From Isoetes taiwanensis (lineage: Eukaryota > Streptophyta > Lycopodiopsida > Isoetales > Isoetaceae), in the NCBI GenBank assembly GCA_021234155.1, contig JAJEKV010000014.1, positions 6,343,563-6,407,562 of the forward strand: a stretch of DNA of 64,000 bases, in the 5' to 3' direction. The first letter of the stretch is position 1. Every line of letters starts with the position of its first letter. Of this stretch, positions 11,936 to 23,425 are shown piece by piece. The notes beneath the pieces are model-generated. The model worked only from the letters and a program-made list of their open reading frames with translations. It ran no database searches and was not told where the DNA came from. The position numbers were made by a program, and so were the translations under genes.

Positions 11936-13706
11936 AACCGGCTTGAACTAGTTAAACCTAGCTCAAACATCAGCATTGGTCAATCCCTCCGCTGTCTTAT
12001 CTGGCCATACAAGGACCTTTCAATCCAAGATGGTACCATAAATCCAGGGAAACCAGTTATCTACTAGTAATATTCATAATACAATCACCAAGACTTGAAC
12101 TTCAAATCTCATATACAACCAAATGGACTAAGTTTCTCCAGCCCAATAAATACAATAGGACAATAAACTATTGATGTACAAGAATATAAAGTTACATGAA
12201 GCGTAACTAGTACACTATGTCGTGCCATATAAGATCACAGTTTCCTGCTTAAGAAATCAGTAGTAACCTATACGAACATTAGTTCAACGTGAGAATTAAA
12301 CATGATAAACATTAGACATGGTAGTGTCAAGAACATTTTTAATATCCCTGTCATAAAATGCCACTACCTTTAGCCATTGAAACTAACTGTAATCTGATCA
12401 CCTAAAAGAAAGATCAGGGGTCAAAGAGTCTTAACAGAGCCAAGTTTAGAAATAAAGAAAACCATCAGTATAAAGTTAATATATTGGCAACAGCCCTCTC
12501 AAATCTGCAATAACATGCAATAACTAACATTTAGATGTAATCATTAAAACTGCACCAGATCCGCCAGGCTCCAGTCCCAATTTGTATGCCAACTCCTAAG
12601 AACTCCTAATACATTGGACAAAAGGAAAACATTAAGAGGAGAAGCCCGTACCTGCAGCCAATCAATACATCATTAGCCTGATAAGGGTAAAGATGCAAGG
12701 GCCAAAAGGTACCTTAGGCTTCTCGGTTATTAACCGATCACCTAATGTAATCCTTTTGCCCAAATACAAAAAAGAACTTAGAATACTTTGACATAAAACA
12801 TGACAGATGAGAGAGAATAACCACCACTGGGTTCATTTATAGAAAATGACCAAGAAAAAGCCTTACACTTTATAGGCCAAATCTGCCATAGGCATATAGA
12901 AGCATTCAGCAGGATAAGAGGAAACAATTGATACAAATTAACCATATAGATTTATCTCTTTCCTAATAATCTGGCAATAACTATAAAAAACCTTTTGCCT
13001 TAGAGCCTTAAGTGATAGGTGGATTCTCAACACAAATATGAATTATTTTCCTTTATAAAAAGGATCACTGCCATACCTGGTTTATGTTGATTTAAGACCC
13101 AAGCACATCTTCCTTTTAGGCCGAAATGGGATGCTTCGCCACAGCTCTGATATTACTGTTGGCCTCCATATCCACAACCTTACTTATACTTTCAAAAATC
13201 ATTTTGAAAAGAGTTGGAGAACGGCCACATATATCACCATCAATTTTAAAGTCATGCTTTGCTAACACTGTCATTTTAGCATTCCACGGATTGTCACTAT
13301 GCTTTGTATCAGAGTTTAACATGCACAAGGAGTAATCTGGATCAGAGTTTAAAATGCACAAGGAGTAATCTGGATCCCAATCCGAATCTGTGCGGCTATT
13401 TCCTTCTACAACCGTGACTCATCTCACCGGAGTCCTGCTTATCAGGGACGGATACACAGATCTTGCCCTATTTTTTTACAAACAGAGAAATCCAAAAAGC
13501 AGATGTGGATCTATATCTTGGAAAGGTAAACTGAACTCAGTAGCGCCTGCCCATAGCATGCCGTTCAAGCATAAAATATGACCTAATCAACACGAAGATT
13601 AACTCTGCTTGTAGCATGCCGTTCCAGCCTGGGTCGAGCCAAAAAGGTCTGTGCAAGGCCGGTCGGATTCAAGAGAGCCTCGAATCCTACATATGAATAT
13701 GTAGCA
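11936..13706. repeat. 1.77-kb non-coding repeat, copy 2
   Basis: This is the partner of 6613-8391. Differences are single substitutions and small indels. It is preceded by AAAAAAAACCGGCTTG, which represents the uninterrupted version of the junction that carries a LINE in copy 1. The two copies diverge after CATATGAATAT. Confidence 0.85.
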
Positions 13707-14238
13707 TAATAACAGGGGGTTTTTTTGTGTGTTTTTGTACGCTTTTCACAAAGGTTTTCCTAAGATTTCATGGCGTATTCGAATGGATGTACTAATGCGT
13801 ACATCTAGAGTGCACCATTTCTTAGCCGTTGATTTAGCTTTTTTTTTTCAATGGTCCAACATCCAAGGGCTCACAACAAAAGCCCTCTTTTTATTTTAGG
13901 GGCTGAACATGCAAGCCTCGTGGATAGCATTTCAGGGCATTCTTGCAAAAAATTAATGTTCTTGTGATCAGATCACACAAATTGGCCGCCATAGCCAGAT
14001 GTGTTCAGCTTTTTCCCTGCAAAACCCTCTGAGGGATAAGTGCATCGGTTTAGCCATGCAACCTAGCTAGGTATCGGATTGAGCAGAAAAGCAAAAGGCC
14101 CTGAATTTCAATCTGTCACAGAGTTCTTAGCTCCAGTCAAATGTTATATTCAATTTTTTTCTGCTGTTAATGCTGTAGACGGCAGCTTGGCCCCTATCAA
14201 TCGGAATAATTAGGCTGTACATTTCTTCTTGCCAGATA
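13707..14238. other. Intergenic DNA, nothing recognised
   Basis: No coding frame, repeat or RNA gene is recognised. The stretch ends in TTTCTTCTTGCCAG (about 14224-14237), a good 3' splice-site sequence in front of the RCC1-like exon. Confidence 0.5.
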
Positions 14239-14600
14239 ATGGAATCGAAGCACATTGTTTCAGGTGCTGCACATACAGTTACTTTAGTTGATAATGGTTT
14301 TGGGATCTGGGTCTGGGGTCGAGGACAGAATGGGGTGTTGGGCACTGGTCAGCTCACTGACAGTGCATCTCCATGTTCTGTTCTTTGGCCTCCTGTAGCT
14401 GCAGGTAAAGCAGATGATATGGTCCATTCAATGCAGGAAGCAGCACACCTGCAGTCTCTCCAAAATACCAATCAGAAGATTCAGGGAGAAGGAGAAGCTG
14501 CAGACAGATTGAGACAGGCAATGCATGGCCAAAGGTTTTGAAAAGGAAGCTTCTACGTTCACAGCAAAAGCTTATAAAAATGCAGCAGGTAAACCTGGGG
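14239..14600 (+). pseudogene. RCC1-repeat protein fragment (single exon)
   Basis: The frame reads HIVSGAAHTVTLVDNGFG, then WVWGRGQNGVLGTGQ. This is an RCC1-type beta-propeller blade: G-A-A-H-T, W-G-R-G-x-x-G-x-L-G. It is followed by a helical, Gln-rich segment. A pyrimidine-rich AG precedes it at 14224-14237, so it looks like one exon. The ORF stops at 14541. A one-base shift continues a basic coiled-coil-like frame (KRKLLRSQQKLIKMQQ) to a GT near 14590. No other exons are recognised within several kb. Most likely it is a gene fragment or relic of a plant RCC1-family protein. Confidence 0.6.
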
Positions 14601-15215
14601 GATTCATATCTGAAGTGATTCGGCCCAATCCAATCAGTTCTGCATCTATTTTTGTAAGCTTCCATGTTCGAATGCTGAAACCCTAAAGTTGTGCCGCCAT
14701 AGCCGGATCTCCTCAGCTTTTTCCCTGTGTCTTCTCAACATCTAGAAACAGCACAGTTAGATTCGGCCAAATCCGATTGGTTTTGCATCTGTTTTGGTAA
14801 GCTCCCATGATCGAATGCAGAAACCCTAAAGTAGCCCTAATATCCGGCTCCGTCGAAAATCCCATGGTTATTCACGTTTGTTTCCTTCAACTATTTCCAT
14901 TTAAAATTCAATATCTACCATTATAGCCCTTCCTTTCAATGTCTACCAATCTAGCAATGCCCATTCTTAAAAAACTCGCCCTCCCTTTATATCTACTGCC
15001 TAAAGTTGAAACTTTAAAATCTCACCCTTCCTTTGAATGTCTACAATCCTTTAAACTTCAAAATTTAATGCTAATGCTAGATATTAGTATTGGAAGCTTG
15101 TGTTACTCATATTATTTTTACCATTACGTATTACATATTACGTATTACATATTGCTACATGTTTTTACGTATGTTTGCTTTTTTTAGGGCCCGAAGGGCC
15201 CAAAATTTTTTTTAG
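14601..15215. other. Intergenic DNA
   Basis: No gene is recognised. Two related segments near 14615-14680 and 14760-14830 (both with TTCGGCC-AATCC and GCTTCCATG/GCTCCCATG words) suggest an old local duplication. A TATTACGTATTACATATTAC simple repeat lies near 15124-15155. Confidence 0.5.
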
Positions 15216-15674
15216 TACAACCACCAACACATAACTACCATTAACATTAATTAACACAGCCATTGGGTCCAACACATTTAAATTAAAATCCCCCTTAAAC
15301 CCCCTTTGGTTTGGGTGCATATTCACACGGGGGGTGGCGTAGGGCAGCGAAAGCCCTTATAATTATATTTTGCACGTACAAAATCAACACCATATAGTAT
15401 TTTGGTTGAAATCTTATAGTATTTTGCAAATCTTGTTATACAGTATAGCAAATTTTGTACTTGCATACCCCACAAACGAGGAACTTTACGTACGGTGTAG
15501 ATTAAGGAATAAGGGGTGAATATGCCTATCCAACAGCTCTCGTTGCCCGGAGTCACCCCCCGTGTGAATATGCACCCAAACCAAAGGGGGTTTAAGGGGG
15601 ATTTTAATTTAAATGTGTTGGACCCAATGGCTGTGTTAATTAATGTTAATGGTAGTTATGTGTTGGTGGTTGTA
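15216..15674. mobile_element. Foldback/MITE-like element with 121-bp inverted repeats
   Basis: The left arm (15216-15336) and right arm (15554-15674) are reverse complements over about 121 bp with almost no mismatch, separated by a 217-bp spacer. The outer end is TACAACCACCAACACATAAC. If TA is the target duplication, the terminus is CAACCACC and the element resembles a Tc1/mariner-type MITE, but other superfamilies are possible. It contains no coding frame. The near-perfect arms suggest a recent insertion or an snap-back structure kept homogeneous by gene conversion. Confidence 0.85.
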
Positions 15675-15679
15675 ATCAG

Positions 15680-15861
15680 TATACGTCATAGAATGCCCAA
15701 AAGCTGTTCATTTTATAAAGGGTATTTTCCACTAAATGCTCCCCTTAAAAAACCTGAAGTATACAATAGTTTGATACGGCCACAACCTAATGGACCAGTA
15801 TATACCTAGACCATGGCCATAATTCTTTTCAAGTGTATAGTTGATGCAGGAAACACCACAT
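15680..15861. repeat. Dispersed repeat, copy Z, left part
   Basis: This matches 8408-8590 from GTATACGTCATAGAATGCCC onward. It is interrupted at 15861 by a LINE 3' fragment and resumes at 16292 with CATAAGGTACG, continuing to about 16345. Confidence 0.8.
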
Positions 15862-16291
15862 CCGCCTCACACTTTCGAGTTGCCAGGCGTTCCGGTCGAT
15901 CAGGGCGGATCACGCCCCTTAATGCGGTAGGACTTGCCCTTGCATTTCCGATGAACACACCGTCGATCGCGCCCACGGGTCGTACATTCGAGGAATCTTG
16001 GACTGCGAGGTCACCTTTGCCCCCTTTGGTGCCGTGATTAGGCACTACGGGTGTGGTGCATGATTTGTATATATTTGGGTGTTTTCGCATTTTATATGTT
16101 AGGGACGGTTTTGGCCGGTGATTCTTTGTCGCCACGGTTTTCCCTCGAAACCTTCGGGCGGGGGTTTTAATCCGAGCGGTAATCCGCTTGCTGCGTTTTT
16201 GTATTGGGTCCCATAGACCGATTGGTCTCTGTGGACGATAAAAGTACCTTCCTTCCTTCCTTCCTTCCTTCCTTCCTTCCTTCCTTCCTTC
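15862..16291 (+). mobile_element. 5'-truncated LINE copy with (TTCC)n tail
   Basis: About 430 bp are inserted into copy Z of the dispersed repeat. The 3' half (CGGGCGGGGGTTTTAATCC ... GGGTCCCATAGACC ... GGTCTCTGTGGACGATAAAA) matches the 3' end of the minus-strand LINE at 40141-42752. The tail is about twelve TTCC units (from 16244). The target at the uninterrupted copy is itself TTCC (near 8600), so the microsatellite is probably an extension of the target word. The ORF-like frames through TTCC repeats are artefacts. Confidence 0.8.
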
Positions 16292-16365
16292 CATAAGGTA
16301 CGACAACAATATCTTAAGGTGCACAACTAAGTTAATCGTGCAAGCTTTAAAAAAAAAAAAAAAAA
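16292..16365. repeat. Dispersed repeat, copy Z, right part, ending in an A-run
   Basis: This continues the repeat interrupted by the LINE copy. It ends in TTAATCGTGCAAGCTTT followed by about 18 A residues, whereas copies X and Y have shorter A-runs at the same point. Confidence 0.75.
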
Positions 16366-17910
16366 ACAAGAAGATGAGCGGATCTTGTGAGCAAGTTGAA
16401 AGGTTTTCTTCTGCCAGATGGTTCTTCCTAATTGTTTTATTCTTTCTGATTGTTTTAAGAACCCACAACGTTTTTTTCTGATGTTATGGCAAATGGAGGG
16501 TGCAAAACCCGAAGGTGGGCTATGGCAAAGGAAGAATTGGCGAGGAGAGGTATAAAGAGGTCGGATCTATGATAGGGAGGAGTTTAAGCGGTCCAGGATC
16601 ATCGCCTCCCAGAGGCTGCTATCCCTGTAAGCTTGTGCATGTTCCAATTTAACTTGGCATTGATAAAACCTTTGAATATTATCCTGAAGCCTGGAGGTGT
16701 AAATATGGAAGCAAACTATACATGACATAGCCATTCTTTCCTTCTTTTTGGGGCTCTGGTGAGGCCATTGGGGCCTGGAGTTTCGAATCCTCCGCTTCTC
16801 TTTCTGGCCACAGGGCTTCCGGCAGAGGTTCATGCTACCTCCCTTCACTGTGATATTTTACTTTACAGGTTTTATTTTACAGGTTTTAGAACATAGGAGT
16901 TCTTCAAACATGGTCAATGTAAAAATCATGTCCTTATTATGAAAATGATCTTTTCAGACCATGTGTTCAATCGAGACTTGCAATTTGCGGCCACATCTGG
17001 AATAACAAGTAGAATATTTCCTAGATCAGTGGCTCCCATGGCCTCTCACCACAAAACCCGATAATGTGCACTCTAATGTGTCTTTTATAAAGGCACCTTG
17101 TTTTGCGATTTATGTAGATTCATGTAGCTTCACGCCGTTCTTCAAGTTTGGTAAAACAGGTCGTGTAGCTAGAGACATTTTTAGGCGCTCTGGCATGTCT
17201 TACTAGGTGATAGAGGGTAAAAAACTTCAATTTCCACAATAAACAAGGGAGGAAAATCCTGCTATTACAAGTCTTTCTCCCGTACCTGAGACTATGATGA
17301 ATAACAAAGGCTAGTTGGATGCAATTTCCTCCTCGTACCTATCTTCATATGTAAGGTCTTCATGTATAGTCTTCATGTATTCTCTTGTTTGACCAGATTT
17401 TATATTCAATGTCTTCCCTTTAGGTATCTGTTGTAACATTTGCTTCAGTCGAGCATCAACTTGGACTTCATTAAAGCTCTTCGTGTTTTAGCATAAATTG
17501 TCTTCTTTCAGTAGAAATTTTACTAGAACCCCTTCATGATCAACTGATACAACTGTATCTGATGTGCAGGCAGAGGCTATTTATATATGTGATAAAACCT
17601 CCTCTTCTTGAGCTCTTCAAGATGCAAGAAAATTCCTGAAATCCCTGCTTGACTGCTGCCATAAGCTAAATAACCTCTGCCCCAAATCATTCCATTAAAA
17701 AATGTCCTAGGGCAGGCAATTTTGCCCTGGCTCGACCTGGCCCGCTGTATAACAAAATGTAAGGAAAATGAATAGTTGCAGCCCTGCAACTTTTCTGCTG
17801 TTCAAATGGGATGCCCAACTAAAGGAAGCTCCCCGAGAGCTCATACAAGTTTCCCCTCAGTCACAGGCATGCATTGGAATTTTAGATTCTACCAAGTACT
17901 CTTAATCATA
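16366..17910. other. Intergenic DNA downstream of the PPR gene
   Basis: No convincing gene is seen. Short frames here lack domain similarity. The part next to 17911 probably includes the 3' untranslated region of the minus-strand PPR gene, but I cannot place a polyadenylation site. Confidence 0.5.
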
Positions 17911-20900
17911 TCAGTAGTAACCCCCACAAGAACATGTCCCATTTCTGAAACAGTGGATGCGATTTGAACATCTCAACATAATCTGACGATCTGCTATTTT
18001 TGATATTATTTTTGTGGTTTCATGACAATCATTGCATACCCGAAGATCTTTAGTTACTCGTATAGTTGTTCCTGGTGGGGTATTTAGAAGCCCATAAGCT
18101 ATGGCTAATTTTTCTGAATGACCACAAAAGGCATCTTCCTTCTCCTTTTCTGACATTTCTGCTGGCAATAAGCTGATTTCTGGAACATATCCTTTCTCCT
18201 GTAGTAATATACTTAGATTTTTCAGCATGGTTTCAACCTCATGATGCCTCTCATCACCAATAGTAAACCTGTGCACTCTATTTCCAACTTCTATGCATGT
18301 CCCTCCAGATCGTCTCCGAGCACCTATGCGCTTTCTAAGCTTTTCTATCTCGTTTGCCTCTATCATCATGTGAGCATCGGAATAAATATTAGACATGAGC
18401 ACATATGCCGCTCCACAATAGGAATCTAAACAAATAATTTTGTCAAAGCACCGTCTTCCAAGCTGCACATTGCCATATGTCTTACAAGCACTAAGCAAAG
18501 TCATCAGGCCACACATACTGAATGGGATAGTAGCTTGGAGAAGCTCTTCTGCTTCTTTGAAGCATCCTGCATGACCTAGAAGATCAACCATGCAGCTATA
18601 ATGAAACATATCTGGTAAGATACAGTAATGCTCTTTCATAAATTTAAAATATAGATACCCTTCTTCAACTAGGCCTGCATGACTGCATGCATTAAGGATG
18701 CCAGTAAATGTCTTATCATCTGGTTCAACACCACCATGCTTCATTTTCTCAAAACATTGAGCAGCAAGAAAAGCATCACCAAGCTGGGCATAACCAGCAA
18801 TCATTGCCCCCCACGACACTACATCTTGCATTTGAAGTTCCCTGAAGACTTCACATGCATCCTCTGCAATACCACATTTTGCATACATATCAACAAGAGT
18901 ACTCCCCACGACCATGTCAAATTGGAGCCCCATTTGGACTATCATATTGTGGACCTGTCTTCCCTGCTCAATGGCACCAATGCTGGTGCATGCCTTCAAA
19001 ATGTTCAGAAATGTAACTTTATCTGGTTTTATATCCATGTCCAGCATCTGATGAAAACATTCCAAGGCGAGAAAACCCTCAGCATTCTGGGAATATGCAG
19101 CAATCATTGTACTCCAAGACACCACAGTACGGAACGGCAATCTCTCAAAAATTTCATGTGCTTCCTCCATGTTCCCAAGTTTAGCATACATGTCAATAAG
19201 TATGTTTGCCACTATGACGTCAGATTGAAGCCCACTCTGAATAATATGCTCATGTAAATACCTGCCCCGTGGCATATCCCTTGTTGTAACGCATGCCTTC
19301 AAGGCAGCCACAAACATGACCTTGCGGGGCCTTATACCTCTATGTTGCATGTTTTCAAAACAATGTAAAGCAAGATGGCCTTCATCATGCTGTGCATATC
19401 CAAGGATTATTGCACCCCATGAAACATCATCTTTTGATGGCAGATTGTGGAAAATTTTGTGTGCTTCCTGCAAGTTCCCCCATTTAGCGTACATATCAAT
19501 GAGCATATTTGCAACAGTAACATCAGATTGAAGCCCATAATTAATGATCTGCTCATGTATGCACCTGCCATGAACAATGCCAAGGGTTGCACAGGATCTC
19601 AACATTCCAAAGAAAACTATCTTGGTTGGTTTTATACCCCAATGCTGCATGCATTCATAAGATTGCAGAGCAAGTAAACCCTCATTGTGATAGGCATATC
19701 CACAAATCATAGCACCCCATGACACTGAGTCCCTATGGTTCAACTTTTCAAAGACATCATATGCCTCGTTCAAGGCCCCACATTTTGCATACATATCAAC
19801 AAGTGTATTTCCAACAGCACGGTCAGACCCTAGTCCACTCTGAATAATTTGCTCATGGATCTGTTTGCCCAATTCTGTGATACCTATGGTTGAACATGCT
19901 TTCAGGATGCCTAGGCAGGTTACTTTATCTGGCTCTATGCCCGTTTTTCTCATGCTGTTAAAACATTCCAAGGCAAGAAGCCCTTCACCACATTGGGCGT
20001 ACCCTGCAATCATTGCACCCCATGATACAGTGTCTCTGTTTGGCAACCTCTCAAAGACACTGTATGATTCTTCTAGACTTCCACATTTTGCGTACATGTC
20101 AATAATTGTATTTGCCACTGTTATTTCAAATTGAAGGAGGCCAATCTCAATGACAAGCTCATGTATGTGCCTCCCCTGTTCTATGGCTTCTGTGCTTGCA
20201 CATGCTTTTAGGATACCAAGAAATGTGACCCTATTTGGCTTTATACCCTCATTCTGCATACTATCAAAACATTGTAGAGCGAGCAGATATTTGCCATGTT
20301 GTGTGTGTCCACCAATTATTGTACTCCAAGATACCACATCCAAGATCAACAATTTATCAAATATTTTATGTGCCTCTATCAAATCCCCACATTTAGCATA
20401 CATGTCCATAAGAGTATTTGCTATAAATATGTCAGATTCAATTTCACTTTTATTTATCTGCTCATGGATGAGCTTTCCCTTCTTAAAATCCATTTTGACT
20501 ATGCATGCCTTCAAAACAGCAAGGTAAGCATATTTGTTGCTCTCAACACCAGTTAGTAGCATTCTATCATATAACTTGATAGCCTTGTCAGCATCTCCTA
20601 GATTGGTATGGGCAGCAATAATTGAAGTCCATGTATACTTACTTGGTTTTAAAACTTTGCTAAATACCTGGGCAGCTTCATCCAAGCATCCATACGACGC
20701 AAAAAGACGAATAAGATGATCTGCCAATATAGAAACAGAATGTACTTTGCCATAGACCATTAAAGAATACAATCTCCTACCACATGCAAGATTTTTCTGT
20801 CTCTCGCATTCTTGAGCCAAACGATATGCATCATCCCTGGATATGGGCAATCCCTTCTGCTGCATTAATTCTGCAACGTTGATCACATCATCCAATGATC

Positions 20901-21170
20901 TCTGCTGGTTCCAATCCTCAAGTAGCCTGCTAATAATAAGGTCAAATTGGCACTTACAAGCTGTGGGCAGAGACTGAAGAATATGCTGTGAAAAAATGTC
21001 AGATACCTGAACGATGTCTCACCAATCTGCTTAACATGGTTTGTTAAAACGTCACTTACATCCATGTGCGATGAAAACGAAGAATGAAAAGGAGGGGGCT
21101 TCCTTACCTCAGATAACGAAGAGAAATATCTAACAACAATTGCCTGTCTTAAAGAACACGAAAGGCCCAT
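17911..21170 (-). CDS. PLS-class PPR protein with E and DYW-type domains, two exons
   Basis: Organelle RNA-processing factor of the PPR-DYW family; members bind specific organellar transcripts and many perform C-to-U editing. I propose exon 1 at 21170-21007 and exon 2 at 20929-17911, with a 77-bp GT-AG intron. Joined, they give exactly 1,061 codons including the stop (1,060 aa). The ATG at 21170 opens an Arg/Ser-rich N-terminus (MGLSCSLRQAIVVRYFSSLS) typical of mitochondrial or plastid transit peptides, which exon 2 alone lacks. At least seven PLS triplets follow, each with an L-motif like VTFLGILKACASTEAIEQG. The C-terminus has the deaminase-like HSEKLA (H-x-E), VCNDCH (C-x-x-C-H) and CSC residues, but ends GGYY instead of GDYW. 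The exon-2 frame is intact with no stop. The RNA target cannot be told from this sequence. Confidence 0.93.
20930..21006 (-). other. Intron 1 of the PPR gene
   Basis: The donor on the minus strand is TTCAG|GTATCTG and the acceptor TTATTATTAG|CAGGCTAC. Splicing joins SFS to RLLEDWNQQRS in frame. Retention would place the exon-1 frame out of frame with the PPR body, so the intron is needed to attach the transit peptide. It is inferred from sequence only. Confidence 0.8.
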
Positions 21171-21575
21171 GTAGATGAAGTTGGGGAGATGGTAATTTGA
21201 CAACTACTCTCGAATTTGAGTTGTTAGTAAGTTGGCAAAACTTGGAACTGATTCTTGGTATTTCACAGAATAAAAAGCAAACCAAGGCCAAGAGCTCAGC
21301 TCCGAGCTCGATGCAATTTTGTTTGGAGCTAGCTCGCTTTTCAGATGTTTGAAAGTCCATAGGATCGTCGACCAAGTCATGTCCTATAATGATGTTGAGC
21401 TTCTGCGACAGTTTTCAAAATATAACCAGACTGAAGTTTTAACTTTGGTGGATTTCGAAAGATAATGTTCTTCGATTTCTGTTTTTGTTTTGTTGGACAC
21501 GGCATAACCAGGCTACAATGTACCTAAAAGGTATTATTTAGGACCATATAACTACACAACGCAAAAGGTGCTCAC
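21171..21575. other. Upstream region of the PPR gene
   Basis: This probably holds the 5' untranslated region and promoter of the minus-strand PPR gene. I do not see a convincing TATA box and no other gene. Confidence 0.4.
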
Positions 21576-22045
21576 ATCCCCTGGAGAATCCCCCATTGAG
21601 GAATTGGGGGACTCGAGAGCAATGGGTTATTTTCTTTGCAATGAAGAATTCTTGAACAAAAGGATATATCGTATGGGGGGAGATTAGTAGAAAGGGGGGA
21701 TTCTTGAATAAAAAGAGTATAGTCTAATGGGGGAATTAGTAGAAATAGGGGATTGTAAATGCACATCGGGGTATTTTCAAGAAAGGGGGATTGGGTCAGA
21801 GGGGAATTTGCAAATAGATTGGGGTAATTTCAAGGAAAGGGGACTGGTTCAAAAAGGGAATTTGCTAATTTTCAAGAAAGGGGGACTAGTTCAGAAGGGA
21901 ATTTGCAAATGAATTGGAGTATTTTCAAATAAAAGGGGATTGAATGAAAGGGAAATTACCAAAAAAATAGAGGATTGCAATAAATAGCAGGGTATTTTCT
22001 AGCAAAAGGGTAGTTTCAAGGAAAAGGGTATTTTCAATTAAAAGT
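21576..22045 (+). repeat. Degenerate G-run repeat tract
   Basis: About 470 bp consist of loosely repeated words such as GAAAGGGGGATT, GGGTATTTTC and AGGGGAATTTGCAAAT, giving more than fifteen runs of four or more G on the plus strand, spaced 10-40 bp apart. The texture resembles the inverted-repeat arms of the Mutator-like remnant at 44959-45578 (GGGCATTTTGG-type words), so this may be an orphan terminal arm of a related element. No protein is encoded. Confidence 0.5.
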
Positions 22046-23228
22046 GAATTTATGGTTGTATACTGGCTAAATATTTACTCAAGTCAGTTTGCATTTCCAA
22101 AATACTATCTACTTTCAATATATTAAATGGTCATATGTAGGTGGTCGGATTAGCTCATAAGCCAGAACTGTACCTTCACGATGTGAAATAAGAATGATTT
22201 TTTGGACTAAACAACTGATAAACTACGCCTTCAAAGAGGTCTCATCCAAAGAAAGAACCCATGTTGTTCCTACAGATGGAACCCAAATAATTCCTTTTCC
22301 GTTGTCTCTACAACCAACTGTTAACCAAAGATGCTCATGTATCTGCTTGAGTGCGTACTCACTAGGATTACCTTTCTCAGCCTCAAGGAAAGTTGTAGTA
22401 AAAGCACTCTTGTATGGTATCTTGGCGCTCGATCTTGGCTCTCACCTTAAAAATAACATATTTCTCCATGACATGGCATGTCACACGATGACTAAACATC
22501 TTATGCACTCCATCGGGACATGGCGTTTCTTTGGATAATGTGGCATGTCACATGATAACTAAGCATTCTATGCAAACCCAGTTGATTAGAAGAGCATCAA
22601 ACTTTGCAATAAATTTTGGTCCAAGCGTAACTTTTGGTCCAAATCCAAAGCCATAACATTGACCCCTCATATCAAATAACTTGTCATGATCTATGTTTGG
22701 GTGCATTTAATTTCGGAAGACATTGATGTAAACAGAGTTGTTAGTAGAACCAATGTGTTTATCTGATTCTACATAGCCTTAAGTGGTGCATTGCTAGCTA
22801 AATTTGCAGAGACAACAATAGTTATAAGTTAGTAGAATTTTCAGATGGGAAAGAATGTTGTTATATAAACAACAATAACAAAAAGGAGATCGCATTATGA
22901 AGAACCCATTGTGAAGGGACCAATTGTGAAGAAGAATATCACAAGGCAATGGGCAATGATTTTATTGAGTAATTTCTAAGAAAATGGCATAGCTGTGCTT
23001 GACAAGTGCCATGTATATGTAGAGGTATGTGTTTAAATGGGCTCTTAATGTAAGACTTGCCTACATGGGCTTTAGATGTAAGATAGATTACCTCATACAC
23101 TTATTCTGCATATGTAGGGATGTGTGTCGAAATGGCCTGAAGATGTAAGACTGAGGTAATGGTGACACCCAATCGCAATGGGCTATCATCAGGAATAGGC
23201 CATGAGGATGCTCCAAGTTTGATAGTTT
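22046..23228. other. Intergenic DNA
   Basis: No gene is recognised. Two related segments around GACATGGCATGTCACACGAT (about 22470) and AATGTGGCATGTCACATGAT (about 22538) are a local imperfect repeat, and related AGGTATGTGT/AGGGATGTGT segments recur near 23020 and 23115. Confidence 0.5.
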
Positions 23229-23254
23229 AAAGTCGTATTTAATTAAAGTGGGAC
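23229..23254 (+). repeat. Left terminal inverted repeat (26 bp)
   Basis: This is identical, as reverse complement, to 35356-35381. Sequence inside the two ends diverges at once, so the repeat is short and sharply bounded, as in DNA-transposon TIRs. Confidence 0.75.
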
Positions 23255-23425
23255 AAATCTTGAATTTTGGGACTCGGACTGAAAATGGGACTCACACACC
23301 ATAAAAGAAATTTCTGAATTGATTGCTTGAATAGAATTACACATGACACACATAGAATTGGGTTACTTGTTTTCCTCATAAATTTTACAAACCACTAGTT
23401 GAGAAAGTTTTCAAACTTCTCAATA

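Noticed and set aside
15806-16468. Long minus frame with repeated KEGR peptides
   Set aside because: It is made by the TTCC microsatellite and the LINE tail.
18679-20527. Plus-strand frames opposite the PPR gene
   Set aside because: They are antisense shadows of a strongly supported repeat protein on the minus strand.
22194-22538. 114-residue plus-strand frame
   Set aside because: It has no domain, its composition is like the surrounding non-coding DNA, and an internal repeat crosses it.
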